Shown in pieces: positions 1 through 32,781 of a DNA stretch of 64,000 nucleotides. This DNA comes from Ischnura elegans. Its lineage: Eukaryota > Arthropoda > Insecta > Odonata > Coenagrionidae. The stretch is taken from the NCBI RefSeq assembly GCF_921293095.1, contig NC_060251.1, forward strand, positions 98,752,566 to 98,816,565, given 5' to 3'. The position numbers were made by a program, and so were the translations under genes. Numbering within the stretch: position 1 is the stretch's first letter; every line of letters begins with the position of its first letter. The notes beneath the pieces were generated by a model. The model saw only the letters and a program-made list of their open reading frames with translations, did no database searches and had not been told where the DNA came from.

Positions 1-134
1 ATGTATCTTTTAAACACATATATAGTAGATGTTTGGGTTTCTGTGTTGCCAGAGAAATTTCGAAAATATCGCTTTTGATCCAGATGCCAACTCTTGTTTT
101 TGCAGTTGCCAATGTGATGAGTTTATTAAATTAA

Positions 135-20481
<20,347 letters not shown>

Positions 20482-23400
20482 AGCCCCAATGGGTTTTTAG
20501 CCTCAACCCCTGCTGCATCCTCATTGAGTGGTTTTTTTGGGATGATAGATGAGGGAAAGGATAGGGAACTTGCCAGAATTCCTCTTTGTAACTGAGGTTG
20601 TTTGAAGACTCAGCGAGGATGACTAGTTATGGTGTTGGAGGTGCTTAGTTTTGCTTTTTGTCTTGTGACAGTTATGCCAATGTGCAGGAGGTGACAATGT
20701 GCACCTGTTTGCATTCCATTGGCTCTCTTTCCTCTATAAATTTACTGGTAAATCTTTAGGAAAAAAAATTTACTTTTACAACTCCTCCAACTAATTGCAA
20801 CTAAAAAAGGCTTTTAATTCCACCCATGTGATTTTTCGTATTCTGTTGTCCTGCCGACCCCCAGTATGTTCTACTTAACACTTGAAAAATTTGAAAGAAA
20901 TAGATATTATTCCTTTTACAATTGCATTTCTTCTTGGAAAAAAAAATTCAACAAACAGAATTACACTATCCAATCTAATAATTAAGTAGTTGTTACGTGG
21001 TTTTCCTGTGTAGTTCGCATACTATTGGTTATGTATCTTCCAATTTTTTCAAATGGTGGAAAATGAGGTCTTGTCAAAAGTAATGTTTGCTTTTTATTGT
21101 GTTAAGATAGAAAGGGTTTTTGACCTTTGTTATGGATTTGCTTTCCGTGAGAGACAAAATAGTTCTTGCAGCAGCTCATTTCCGTGGAAAAAAAACATAA
21201 AATGTGGCCATGGTGTAATTTGATATAGAAGTTGTTCCACAAATCATTCCCGTAGTTGTACAGCAGTCATTCAAATTAATTGATGGCTTGATTGCATGTA
21301 AATACAAGAGTGGGTTTTCAGGGGCAGAGCATGAAACTGGTGGCAAAAGTTCCTCTGGGAATGCAGTAAATGGGATTCTTTTTAACCATTTTTTTGTTTG
21401 AGGCCCTCCTATAGTGACGAGATTCATAAGTGCAATAAAATATCAACTGTTCATGTAGAATCTCTGGATGACATGACCTAATTCTTTGCATTGTACATGA
21501 ATGCATTAGCCTCTACAAATAAGAAAAATATCTCTTGAAAACATATTTTCTTAATTGGAAATGATGCCCAAAGATAATATTGCTGCTAAACTTCAAAACA
21601 GCTTGTAAAGGCAATTTCTTCCATTGTCGTCGAGGGCGTCAAGTGGCAAATCTTTAGTGGAATTGAAATGCCACTACTTAAACTAGGTATATGAGACACC
21701 TTGACAGTTTTTTCAGGACCATTAAAATCCTCATTTGTTTAAATTAGTGATTTAGGTGAGGAATTGAATTGGTATGTTAGGGAGTCATATGTTTTAATTC
21801 ATGCTTACTTGTGTATTACAAGATTTTGAGGAACTGCTTGTTGAAACAAAAGTTCCATGAATTATCGTGCGGTCAGAGAACCACGAAAGGGAAAATGAAG
21901 CTGTTGCATCTGTTACTTGGTGTTCTATATTCCTAAGTACTAATTTACACCTCTGTAAAGGTGTGCGAGCTAGTGGTTAGCCTTGTTTTTTTATATCTTC
22001 TACATACTTTGTTTTTATTTCCCCTTGGTAATTCATGTCCCTGACTGTCTTTGTGAAAATGTTCATACATAATTCGGGCATTGAGTGTTGAGAGGGCACT
22101 TGGTGGTTGATTTCCCCGGCTGTGCTGTCACTTACAAGATATGAGAGCACTTTACTTGTTGAAACGATAGCACTTTACTGACTTTGAGCGAGGACAGTTG
22201 AGTGAGGTTACTACTGTGTGCTCCTGGACCTCAGCAATGCTGACACAAGTTAGATAAGACAACATGGAGTTGCATGCGATGTGGACAGTGTTTCTACAAA
22301 ACTCTTGATTGCTGCGAATGGAACTGGAAAATGTTTTTCTTGTTCAAAATGCATTGAAGTACAAAAGGAAGGCTGGTGTTTTTCTAAGATTAATAACATT
22401 ACGTATTGTGATGTGAAGAACTTTCATCAGTTGTGGAAACAAGGTATGGGGTGAGCATACAACTTATAGTGTTGCTCGTGTCTACAAAATGGCGGGTAGG
22501 TGTAATATAGATTGAAATCATTGCATTAGTTTTATAACTCCTGCTGGTCAGGTTGTCAGTATTTGCATTGCCCTGAAAACTCATGGAACATATGCCTGTT
22601 GATTGTAATGCATATGAGGTTTATTTATTATCTTGCGATTAAGGACCCCTCTATTTAATTGCCCAAAAACATTTGTAGTTGAAAAGAAAAATGATCTTTT
22701 TTGGCCTTCAACAAAGAGTTATTTTCCAAAATTAATTTCAATGGGGTGTTACAACTTAATGTCATGTATGAAAAGTTTTCATCTTAGCATGACTTGGTTT
22801 TATTGCGTATAAAAGCAGTCGGGGACATAATATAGAAAAAAATGAATGATAATTATTATAATTATAAAAATATCTATTTAACCTCCAGAAAAACCCTAGA
22901 GCCATATTTGCATAAAGTGTAGTTTTGATTCCTACCGTGTATCCTTTAAAAAAAATGCACACTTTTTGCCGTCCCTGTTGGCCAAGGCAGTATTGCCCCC
23001 CTTCGACCCTACGTAACGATGGTAATGGGTGCTGGCAAGAAAGTGAGGGTTGTTGCGTCAGCACTCGCAGTTTCTCCCTCTCAGAAGAAAGAGCAGGGGG
23101 CGAAAGGCTTATTAGATGATAAAAGACATTCCCATGTTCATCCTCACGCTGAGTGCAACTTCACCGTGGAAGATGTTTGCCCTGTTGTTGAGAAAGCCTA
23201 CTGGGCAAGGAACTAAAGACGAAGAATTGGAAGGCCGCCTCTTCGATTGTGATTCTTCGTGTTGAACATTTGACGGCACGTGGGGTCGCGGGTTGCCATT
23301 GATAATACTGCCATCATGTGTGTTTAAGTTCTTTTATAAACGTTCCTTCTCTGATAGAGGTGAGAGGGAATTTTCTGTGTATCAGTATTTTTTGAGCCTC

Positions 23401-25812
23401 AAATGAAACGATGGAACAGGTGTGAATGTGTCAACAATCAGTGTATTTATGTGCAAGCGTGTGATTTTGTGTAGTGTACAAGTTTGTGTGTCTGGAGCGA
23501 TTTCGGTCATTAATCGTGATAGGAGGAGGTTGTTACAGGATTACCTCTGCCGTGGCAGAAAAGTGTAAGTCTGAAATCACATGAAACTTAATACCTGGGT
23601 CATTGTTTACATAAACTTAATGGTATTTAAACCTATAAAAAAATGGCTCAAAGAATGCTGAATTTTTTATTGAAACAAGTTGCAGTTATATATAATATAT
23701 ATATACAAATATATATGGATATAAAAATATATTTGAAGTGCATTTGCAGTTTAAACTGGGAGCTCTCTCTACTCATCTGAATACCGTGCTCTTATAAAAT
23801 GTCGAGTTTGAATACGATGTTGAGCCTCAAATTCTTTTAGATAACAATGGTGATTACGTGGATGTTGCCATTTGTATGTCAAGGTGTTTATTGGGAGAAA
23901 TAAGCTGCAAATCGAGATGATCTTTACTCACCTTCATTATTTGCTGCTGCAAGCTATCGTGTGCCTGTGTGCGTGCATGTGGTGTTCTGGATCTGTGATA
24001 TCAAATGGTTAAGGGCTGACATTGTTATTTTATTCAGTAGATCTGGCTTTTCAACACTTTAAAATCATGGCTGTTTCATCATTTTTTTTTAATGATCATG
24101 TTTCCTCGTATACGTCATTGTTTGGCATACTAAGGTTGCCCTCTGTTAAGAGTTTTTTTCACATTCTTAATTTCTGTCGGTAGTTAAAATTGACTTGGTT
24201 TTTTAGTTGGTCTTAATGTAATTGTTTCCAAGTTAAGTTATGAAAAAATAATAAATTGTGAAAGATCTTAGATTTACTAGCTTTCTAAATATTGAGAAAT
24301 TCATTTTTATTTCATCGGAAAGATAGCCCCTCAGACTGTACCTGAAAAATTTGTCTCTGCAGATAATTAAATGCTACAGTTACTAAGAAAATGATGATGA
24401 TTACCTCCTCTGTGTTGGTGGTGAACTTCTAGTATTGGACTTTTTCCTTTACCTCTTACTGAGGACCACGCACATTTTTAAATGGAAATACTGAAAACAG
24501 GGTCTGTAGAGTTAGTCAGGTTTTATTATCATTCCAGGCTTCCAAAAATTCACTGGATTCATTATTCCTTCCTTATCCTTCCACAAAATGAAGTATAAGT
24601 GTTGTCATTACTTCGGTAGCTAAAGTTTCTGGTTCATTAAACGTCCCTAGTAGTGTTTCTGGGTTGGAAAGGGTTTGCACGTAAGGGTATTTGAATGAGA
24701 AGATGCAGTTGTGAAGAGTGTTTCTAATAGGGACGATCATTTTTGCAGGTTGCAATCCTAGGGGCATTGTAGTTGGTCTGTGGATTCATTCAGTTAAGCA
24801 TATTTCTTTAGTGGTATATAATTTATTATTTTTGTAATGCTTTTTTTATTATTTCTTTCTGTTGCATGCTTTGATGGATGAATTGTAAGGATTTTTAAGC
24901 TTTTCCTGTGATAATGCGGAAGTAGTGCAAGTCTGTTTGCTTGGAATTGTTTTTAAACAAGAAAAATTCAAGACAGCATAATATGTATGGGAGTGCTAAT
25001 TGGAGTGATTGAGTACTATGCATGGCTGGAAGATTTTTAATTAATTTAACTTTGAACAGTTACTGGTTAAGTTACTACGTGGTCTTTTTGAGCTGCCTCT
25101 TTTGAATGGAAAACCCAGCGATAATTTTGATCTTGATTCCAAAGGCTACGGAGTATTACTTCTCGGGAAACAATCGTGCATGTGGATATTAATTTTTGGG
25201 CTGCGTCAATCATGCCAAAGACTCATAATTTAATAATCAATAGCTTCCCACGTGTGCTCTAACTTAAAGCTACCCGTTTCTAATGTTTTGTTGGGAATTT
25301 TCTCAATTCCTGATTGGCTGTGCATAATGTGATACCACGACGACAGTGCACGAGCAGTACTGGTCCAACTCAGAAGTATAAATTTTTTTATTCTCAGGAG
25401 GAAATGTTTTGGCTTAGTACGTACCAAAGAGCCTTAAGGTCTTCCAGCTAAGTGGGTGTTTCAGATTCTCCTTTAAAATAAACTAAAAGAATGTGAGCCA
25501 TTTTTTAACAGGCTAGAGAGAGGGGTAACATTTGGAGTTCCATATTGAGCTACTTACGTTATGATCTACTTAAGGTACTCCTATGTTGAGGGGTATTATA
25601 TGTTCACAATTTTAATTCCATTGAAGGTGACGGAGATAAATGATTCTGATGCAGCAAGTGTTAATTTTTTAAATGAAATTTCAAAGTTGTTTTGCTCTAT
25701 AAATTATTCAATGATGTATCTTTTTAAAATGCCTGTAACGTTTCTAAGAAATATTTTACTTGGTATTCTGGTCGTATTGCAAACTAAAACGGTAACAGAT
25801 GATTGAAATAAA
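20482..25812 (+). other. Probable long 3' UTR of the DDX3/belle gene
   Basis: About 5.3 kb after the stop lacks convincing ORFs, splice-bounded exons or terminal-inverted-repeat transposons, unlike the introns before and the DNA after it. AATAAA-type signals occur at 21435-21440, near 24248 and at 25807-25812, so several polyadenylation sites are possible. Pumilio-like TGTAAATA occurs near 21297. Long 3' UTRs are usual for DDX3 genes, but the true end is inferred. An AT microsatellite (ATATATA-type) lies at about 23690-23735. Confidence 0.5.
25807..25812 (+). terminator. Candidate distal polyadenylation signal AATAAA
   Basis: AATAAA is followed about 45 bases later by a TG-rich stretch (GATGTGTGG), matching the usual signal plus downstream element layout. 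It lies at the end of the repeat-poor tract after the helicase stop codon. The proximal AATAAA at 21435 is an alternative. Confidence 0.35.
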
Positions 25813-26363
25813 GAGAGCTTTAACTGCAAATCAGTGGCTTATTTGCATGATGTGTGGACTTAGGGATGGCAAAATACTCCTATTATAATGATGAATCTTG
25901 CATTTAAAATTTCCTTGTTTCTTTGTAGAGTTGTAAGTCCTAAAAGCCAGAAAATAAAACTAAAAGAAAAGTTGACTTTCCTTTTGTCTCTATCCTCAGC
26001 CATGTGATGTACCCTCTTTTTTGTTGAGTGATGGGATTCATTTGAAGGCAATGTTTAAATTATAGTTTGTGGTTCTTTGAACGCTGTGTTGTTCTTACGA
26101 TTAGATTGGTTTTTAAGTAGCCATTCTCATCATGTGAAGTTAATGAAATAAGCAATAATTAAGGTGCATCAATTAAAATTTTATTAGTTCATATCACAAT
26201 GAGTACCTATACATCTGGATTGAAATCTTTATACTTCAAGAGAAAATTCAAACTCTAACGTCCTCATATTTCAGTTCTGAGAATGAGAGCATTAGTTATT
26301 TTATTTAAAAATTTGTGATTGAAATGGATTTTTCATTTAAAAAATTTCCATGTGTTAAGGTCT

Positions 26364-27171
26364 GTTCACTTTATCTTTGCGGGTGAGCTGGTGTGGCTTA
26401 ACAGAGTTGGGGTGAGAGGAGGGAAAGTTAATCTACACGTGACTTTCCCTCTGCCAATCAGCAGACAGTAGGCGTGGCCTAGCACTTCGGAATTTCAGTT
26501 GCTCTCAGACCTCTGTCATTTCAACTCCGTGAATCTGCTAGCTGTGTTGCTAAATCTCGCTCGTTCTCTTGGTACTCTTCGATTCTTCCATTTAAATCCA
26601 AGTTATAACTTATCGTTCCTTATTCTTCCACTTCAATCCTTTTCCATCTCCTTTCCAGAGAATTTTTATTCACCTTTTGCATTCCCATCAGCACCGACTC
26701 CTATTCCCTCTCAGTACTTTTCCGATCCCTTTCTTACCAAACCCTAATCCATTTCCTCAACTCCGTATTTACTTTTGGGTATTACAACCTATATAGTTTT
26801 GGATACCTCGGATTTAAAAGAGTAACATCAGAGCGTGTTTATTGAAGGCGCTATGGAGAAGAAAGTCAACATGCTGCTTCGCAGTTGTGCGAAGAATATT
26901 GTGTTTAAAGTTCTTCGTTATTTTCAATGGGATAAGGAATTGGGACTAAAGGAGTAGGTACACATTGTATGCATTGTTTCGCCGCCGGGCCCAAAATATC
27001 TGTGGCCACGTATGAGTCACACCTTTTCAGTGAGACACTAGGGCGGCTATGTACATTCGGCAGCGTTGAAGTTGCTCCTGCTCTCTCTCTCTCTCGGTAC
27101 TACCCCTTCAGCGAGGCCCTCCAAGAGTGTCCGGGATCTCACAAAAGCTCACCCGCAGAGATAAAGTGAAC
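26364..27171. mobile_element. TIR element with GTTCACTTTATCT termini, about 808 bp
   Basis: The left end GTTCACTTTATCTTTGCGGG continues to TGAGCT; its complement at the right reads AGCTCACCCGCAGAGATAAA-GTGAAC. One mismatch in about 26 bp. No clear target duplication is visible. A CT microsatellite lies at about 27083-27097. A 34-codon ORF resembling a Tc1/mariner-type transposase N-terminus sits inside (next entry). The superfamily is inferred. Confidence 0.6.
26853..26957 (+). pseudogene. Short ORF resembling a transposase N-terminus
   Basis: ATG opens 34 codons then TAG. The product contains LLRSCAKNIVFKVLRYFQWD, reminiscent of the short HTH start of insect IS630/Tc1-like transposases (xxIVxxVxxYFxxE). 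The frame stops directly afterwards, so it is a remnant or a chance ORF inside the TIR element. Confidence 0.3.
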
Positions 27172-28123
27172 GGATAATTGTATTTTCCTTCTCTTTTTCT
27201 TGAATCGTTATTTTCAAACATCGTAAAAAGAACATTTTTTGTCATTACTTACTGAACACTACCTTAATATGTTTCTTATCAGACTCAACCCTTCCTTAAT
27301 TACATGGTACATATATCTTATTTAGCTGATGTTTCAACTGTGCTAAAAGAAACAAGACATTTAACAAAGATACCAAAGTACCATTTTCAGGGTGGCTACA
27401 TGTCAAGGAAGTCAGGAAAATGGGCCAGTTGTCAGGGAAAATGCATAAGATTAGGGACTTTAATACCTTTTCAGGGAAAATGTTTTCCTGTTCTCCTGTT
27501 TTTGATTGGTATTCAGTGGATTCGAGTTTTCAGATCTCGAATGTTTTGAAACATTATACGTTGTTAAGATTTGAATGTCCTACCTCTAAAAGGAACAATA
27601 TTTATATATATTTCAACGGGAATGGCATTTTTTTGCAGACCATGGGTTTCCAACTGCCATTAACAGCGCTCTATATTCATTCCATGGGCTGAATAATTTT
27701 GAAAAATTGAATTTGCATCAGATTTTGCTGCTATGGACTGAAAAACATCTCAATTTATTTTGGGCTTCTTTACCGTGCTAAACACTGATGTCTTTGCACT
27801 GAAAATTCTGTGACATAATCTAGCAACTAATATTTCATCACCTGGATGATGAATGACATGAATCATATCGATAACACATTATTGTCCTCTGACAATTTAA
27901 GTTCTTGATTTGGGTGTTGAAATGAGGACGACGACCAATATGACTGTTGTATTTGTCCATTTATCATTAAGAAAGAAAACCGGGGCTTAAGATAATAGTT
28001 CAATTCTAGAATTTTATCAAAATTAACTCATTTATTGTGGTAGTTTGGGGGGACACAATGGGTGGCTGATTCAAATGATGAATCTATGTACATTATCTGT
28101 TTCTGAAATTTTCCTACTCTTTA
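27172..28123. other. Intergenic, little structure
   Basis: AT-rich. Around 27390-27485 the words GTCAGGAAAATG, GTCAGGGAAAATG and TCAGGGAAAATG recur after CAGGGTGGCTACATGTCAAG. Similar words occur at 6968-7030 and 11910-11985, which suggests a dispersed repeat. Nothing else recognised. Confidence 0.4.
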
Positions 28124-28311
28124 GGCTGCTATATATGGCAAATGATTTCATTCACAGTGTATGACAGAACAATTTACGAATGAACCTTAATTTGCATTAT
28201 CATTCATTGAAAATTAGAACATGTTCTTTTCTGCTCGCATGATCCTGCGAATGATAACGTGATCATTCAGCATGATCATTCACCGTCATTCTCGCATCAT
28301 GTATAGCGGCC
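28124..28311. repeat. Small MITE-like TIR unit, 188 bp
   Basis: The left end GGCTGCTATATATGG pairs with the complement of CATGTATAGCGGCC on the right. TTA precedes the left end and TTC follows the right end, so a 3-bp target duplication is possible but imperfect. The interior has ATGATCATTCA-type words on both strands. Confidence 0.45.
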
Positions 28312-28414
28312 TTCTGAAGCTGTTGATACCTTTTTTTCTTTGACTTCATCTGGTTGCTACAAACTGAATATTAGGCTGGGGATGTCAGATACAGATAAAA
28401 TTGCGATGGTGGTT

Positions 28415-28964
28415 GGCGTAACATGGTGAAACTCCTCCATGATGCACAAAGGTTAAGAAAGGACTTCGCTGTTTCACAAAATAAAATATATTTGCGACCG
28501 GTTTCGATACAGTGTATCATCATCTGGCAATTACAAGTATCAGTACATAGAATTTATACCCTTGAAGGCGTTAGAGGGGCGGTGGAGTGGAGGTGGAGAA
28601 AGGGCGGGAATGCGGGAGAAGGGAAGGTAGGTTTGGGAAGTACGTCGCTGATGGGTCACTGCACAGGGTAGCCGAGGGTTGGTGTATGATGACGAAATAC
28701 GGGGAGGGGTGTTATGGAGTGGTGAGTGGCATCCGTAATGGTTTCTCAGAAAAAACATTGAAAAGTGGTGAATGGTGAGAATACAATTGCTCGTTAACTA
28801 ATGTTATGTTGGGTGAGGTTTGGCCCACTAAAATTTCCAACTGCTCGAGTGCGTCAAGCCTTGGGCCGTTGTTTTCTTTATGTAGGATTATCGGTTCGAA
28901 ATCGCTTGTGTGGTCGGAATCCAAGAGGTGTGTGAGGAGGTGCATGATGGTAGGCATACCATAT
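28415..28964 (-). mobile_element. Penelope-like element, 3' end fragment
   Basis: On the minus strand the frame 28957-28712 contains HLLDSDHTSDFEPIILHKEN and NGPRLDALEQLEIL, which resembles the end of the GIY-YIG endonuclease domain of Penelope-like retroelements (DHxxDFxxxxILxxExNxxxLxxLExLEI). Downstream, GCCAGATGATGATACACTGT-ATCGAAACCGGTCGC is the kind of ATGATG...GAAACCGGT tail seen after the stop in this class. Only the 3' end remains; its 5' side ends against a gypsy fragment near 28965. Confidence 0.6.
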
Positions 28965-29690
28965 GACGGAAATGACGAATAGCGTCGTGCACAACCAAGA
29001 GTTCACGATCATATGGGCTGTACTTCCTTTGTGGCGCCGTCAGCTTCCTAGAGAAAAAAACTCAAGGGTTGCCAACCGTCGGTTGTGCGCTGCTGAAGGG
29101 CGGCGCCGATGGCAAAGTCCGATGCATCCGTAAATAATGCTAGCGGTAGGTCGGGGTTGGGGTGGGCGAGCATAGTGGCCTGCACTAGACTTTGTTTACA
29201 AGCCTCGAAGGCTTTCTTTTGTTCAGGAGTCCATTGCACTTGGTCTTTCACTTGTCCCGCAATCATGAGGACTCGATATAGACACCTGGGCTCACCTTTT
29301 ATAGAGCCCAAGGAAGTAAGAGATCTTCCCATTGGGGACCTTTTGTCCTTCGTTAAAGACATTGGCCTCTATGGATGATCCATTATCGGTGGTTAGCACA
29401 ATGGACCTATAGGTCTAAGTGCCCTGGGAGCTGATCCCCCACCGCATAAACTAATCTAATCTGGTCTTTCACTTTCCCTCCTAATAAGTCACTTAAGGGA
29501 GCTTGGGGGGTGGCTGCGCCCGGGAGGAAACGCCGGTAAAAATTTATTGTTCCTAAAAACTGCCTCAGGCCTGTTATTGTTTGTGGCAGAGGGTACTCGG
29601 TGATAACTTTCACTTTTTCGGGCAAGGGAGTCGAACCGTCACAAGAAACACGGTAAGAAAACTCACTAAAATCGCTGGCAAAATTGCGTT
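28965..29690 (-). mobile_element. Ty3/gypsy pol fragment (end of RT and RNase H), split by an insertion
   Basis: The minus strand reads GLRQFLGTINFYRRFLPGAA (end of RT), VQWTPEQKKAFEACK, LALFTDASDFAIGAALQQ (RNase H first Asp) and, after a frameshift in a poly-T run, SRKLTAPQRKYSPYDREL. The order and motifs are those of Ty3/gypsy pol. A 208-bp insertion with 13-bp duplications interrupts it at 29254-29461. Both ends are truncated. It is a separate copy from the element at 39-43 kb. Confidence 0.8.
29254..29461. mobile_element. Retroposon-like 208-bp insertion in the gypsy fragment
   Basis: The 13-mer TGGTCTTTCACTT occurs at 29241-29253 and again at 29462-29474. Deleting one copy with the intervening DNA restores the gypsy frame (GGKVKDQ/VQWTPEQ). 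The duplication length suits a LINE-machinery retroposon. A segment GGTGGTTAGCACAATGGACC ... GGGAGCTGATCCCCC has a loose resemblance to tRNA A and B boxes, so a SINE is possible but unproven. Confidence 0.55.
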
Positions 29691-31440
29691 AACTTGGTTT
29701 CGCTAATGGTAGGACCCGCCCGCCTTGTGACGGTGCGGGATTCCTCGTGCCTTCCCTTCCTTCCCTATCCCCTCCCAGGAGGCGTCGTCGGGCTCCTATC
29801 GCGGCGGCGCCTCCTTCCTTGTTCCTTCCCGTCCTTCCCCTTCTGGGTGCAGAGGAGAAAAGCTCGCGCTTACAGTCCCTGCCCAAGGAGTGTATCCTTG
29901 CGAGCCCGCCCTGGAGTCTCGTTTCCACTGTGGTTTTCTGGCTGAGAGCCACACAATATCAGTCTTTCTGCTCTCTACGATATTATTTTTTTCTCCCACC
30001 AGATCCACTAATATCTATTTCTCCTTAGTCGTCAACCTCTTAGCGTCCATTTTTGTTGTTTACTGAGTCTTGGCGATATTAGCGTTTCAATTCACACGTA
30101 TAGTTTACTCCGATTCCACAATCAACGAGCAAATATTGTCGCCACAATTCGCCTACGCAATGCACTACGTCATCAAACTCATAGAAAGCAAATCGGCAAC
30201 AATGCCTCTTCCGAGGAATGCAGACGGGGAGATGTAGCATTGTTTCTGAATACCATTTGCATCGAAGAACTCGCTACTGCTATAGCAGAAGATCCGTTGC
30301 AAACGTCATCAATGGATGGATGCAGCACTAGCTCTGCTGCTAACTCTGCTACAGCAGCCGAGGAACGGTACATCCGCCCGCTGCAACTGTGTAGTAGGGC
30401 GGATCGGAAAAATAGTTTTTTTTTCAAATCCATCTGGCCCAATGAAAAAAAGTTGTGGGACCGATCAAAAATAAGGCCTGAAAAATCTGAGACCTCTAGG
30501 TGAACCCCTGACCCTCGCTCAAATGCAATTTAGGGGGGGAGGGTCACAATTCTAAAAATGTAATATTTTATGGTCATTCCTTATAGATTTTGCCGTAAGT
30601 TTTAGTACTTTCTGTGGTACCGCTGAAACCATTTAGTCACAAACACAATGGAAGAGAAGTGCGTCACCATAGTTCGCACGCCTTAATAGCCACTCAAGAG
30701 GCATATTCAGAGAACGTGGGCTCCTTTCCTAGCAACACACCCGGGATGACTTTTGCTGTATTCGAGGCATGGAAGGGGTAGAAGCGAGCGGGGAGGGGAC
30801 GGGATCGGCTTGCCGCTCGTGTATCCGCGACGCTGCGTGGGGGTTGGAATATTTTCTTCGCGGTCACGGACTCAAATTAGGCATTTTGTGACTAAACGGT
30901 GGCAGATACGTTAAAATGCGTGCATACCTACTTCACTACCAGCATACGCCGGGAAAGCATCCGATCTTTTTTCCCAGTGAAACGTGCCAGTTAACCCTGG
31001 GAACGCCTGGGAAGCCACTTCAACCTACCTAATCCCTAAAATTTTACGTTATGTCTAAGACTTAAATTCAATTGAACCTTTCATTTATTTAAAGTCACTG
31101 TACTTGAATGTACTGGTTTTGTAATTTTTCGGACACCATATTTTTTTGCTGAGGGGGCAGGCAATTTCCACTGTCCCCCAACAATGTCATGGATCAAGGG
31201 TTACCGTTGTGCTGCTTAGAATATCTATGCACTATCCCGGATATTCGTGCGCACAGAGTGATATGATTGGGGAGGCAAAGAAACCCGCCCCCCTCCTGAA
31301 ATCAGGACAATTTTTAACGTTGATAAGGTTGTCAACCGCGCGACCCTGATAGATATCGTATTTTCTTTTATTTTAAATAGTAGATTTATTTTAGACACAG
31401 CATATCACGATATCTGCTCCTTTGAGACGACTAAACTTAA
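29691..31440. other. Intergenic; GC-rich island then unassigned DNA
   Basis: Bases 29700-29950 are strikingly GC-rich, with ACCCGCCCGCCTTG...CGGTGCGGG at the left. ORFs run on both strands through here and through 30180-30500, but none has a recognisable domain and they overlap as shadows. A GGGGGG/CCCTCC-containing stretch lies at 30500-30550. The composition change suggests an inserted element or a CpG-rich 5' region; I cannot decide which. Confidence 0.35.
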
Positions 31441-31448
31441 CCTAGGAC

Positions 31449-31744
31449 CAGGGGCGCAGCCAGGAATTAATGCTGGGGGGGGTTTAGGTGCAACTAATAA
31501 CGGTGTGTGTGCTATACCCACCAGGATAAGCGATAGGTGCGAGATTATTAAATTGCGGAATATTAAGATAAACGGTTCAAAATTGTGTGTTTTTACGGCT
31601 TTCTGAGGGATATTTTATTAATCCTTACACTATTATATTCTATTAGTAACATCAATCCAATTAAGTAAAATGGCTTAAACTTAAAAATTTCTCTGAGCTC
31701 TGGGGGGGCTTTAACCCCCAAAAACCCCCCTCGCTGCGCCGCTG
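31449..31744. mobile_element. hAT MITE copy 1, perfect 8-bp duplication
   Basis: The left end CAGGGGCGCAGCCAGG and the complement of the right end (CAGCGGCGCAGCGAGG) form short TIRs. The octamer CCTAGGAC is repeated exactly at 31441-31448 and 31745-31752. CAG...CTG termini plus 8-bp duplications define hAT elements. The interior has opposed G- and C-runs near the right end. No ORF. Confidence 0.85.
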
Positions 31745-31752
31745 CCTAGGAC

Positions 31753-32780
31753 ATCCATTCCCTCCCCGAAAATAATTGCTGCGTCTGCAGCTTATTGGAA
31801 AACAATTTTTATGACTCTCGTGTCATCCAGGTCGTGTAGAGGGTGACAGGAGAAGTAGCAGCACTTGTCCATTAAATCACCTTACATAGTCACCCACAAA
31901 GTTGCAGATAAATTCAATACCTCTCGCTTTGACCAGGCGATGACGCCACGCATCATGGTCCATGATTGGCTATCCCGATCGTTAGAATAAAATAGCATGC
32001 AAAGTAGGCGACACAAATGTCACCAATAGTACCAAGATTTTGTCGCTCAGTGACAGTGCTAGGCATAGTGCTAGTTATAGGTGTTTTTCTGTAGTATAAT
32101 GATGTTTTTCTGTGACCATACTTGGCACAAATTATTACATCTTTGTCTCCTGTCAATAGGCATATTGCACGTTTCGTCTCAATGGCCGTGTAATTAGACA
32201 ACTATTTTTATGCAGTTACACTAAAGTTGATTTTAATACCAGGAAGAATTGAAGGTATTTATGGGTGATGAAGGGTTTTCTAGCAGTTTCAGAGTAGTCA
32301 AGCAAAAATCCTACAAAATATGCTCCATCATTTGTGGTATATTCGAGCTCCACCAAGGTGATTACATTACATTTATGTTGGTGATCACATTGGTTGCTGT
32401 GGGAAAGAAATCCTTACGTAGACCACTACCCTGTCCAATCTTCTCGATTTCAAGGCATCACTGTGCCATCAATCCCAATTCCCCGCTGCAACCTGTTTGG
32501 GTATTTCCGTATAATGGAATTGGTTGTATGTGATTGTCAAACAAGTAAATTGTAAGAGGACTATCTAGCCCCAAATTCGCTTGTGAAATAAAGACGACAT
32601 TATTATGACTGTGAGGTTGGTTCTCATTCAGAAGTTTTTCAACTTTTCATTCTGTTTAATAAACTGCCTTCATTTCACTGTATGTTTCCTGTTGATCGAT
32701 TTCTCAAGATAGCGAAAAGTGCTGTCGTAGTATAAACTTAAAATTCATTTACACTCAAAATAACATCAGACTAATGTAAA
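31753..32780. other. Intergenic, nothing recognised
   Basis: AT-rich sequence with no supported gene, TIR element or splice-bounded exon. Overlapping short ORFs on both strands carry no recognisable domain. Confidence 0.4.
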
Positions 32781-32781
32781 C

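Noticed and set aside
26499-26747. 82-codon Ser/Pro/Phe-rich ORF
   Set aside because: Lies inside the TIR element and reflects a pyrimidine-rich strand rather than a protein.
28196-28300. Spaced ATCATTC repeats resembling a CRISPR-like array
   Set aside because: Too few, irregular and inside a small TIR unit in a eukaryotic genome.
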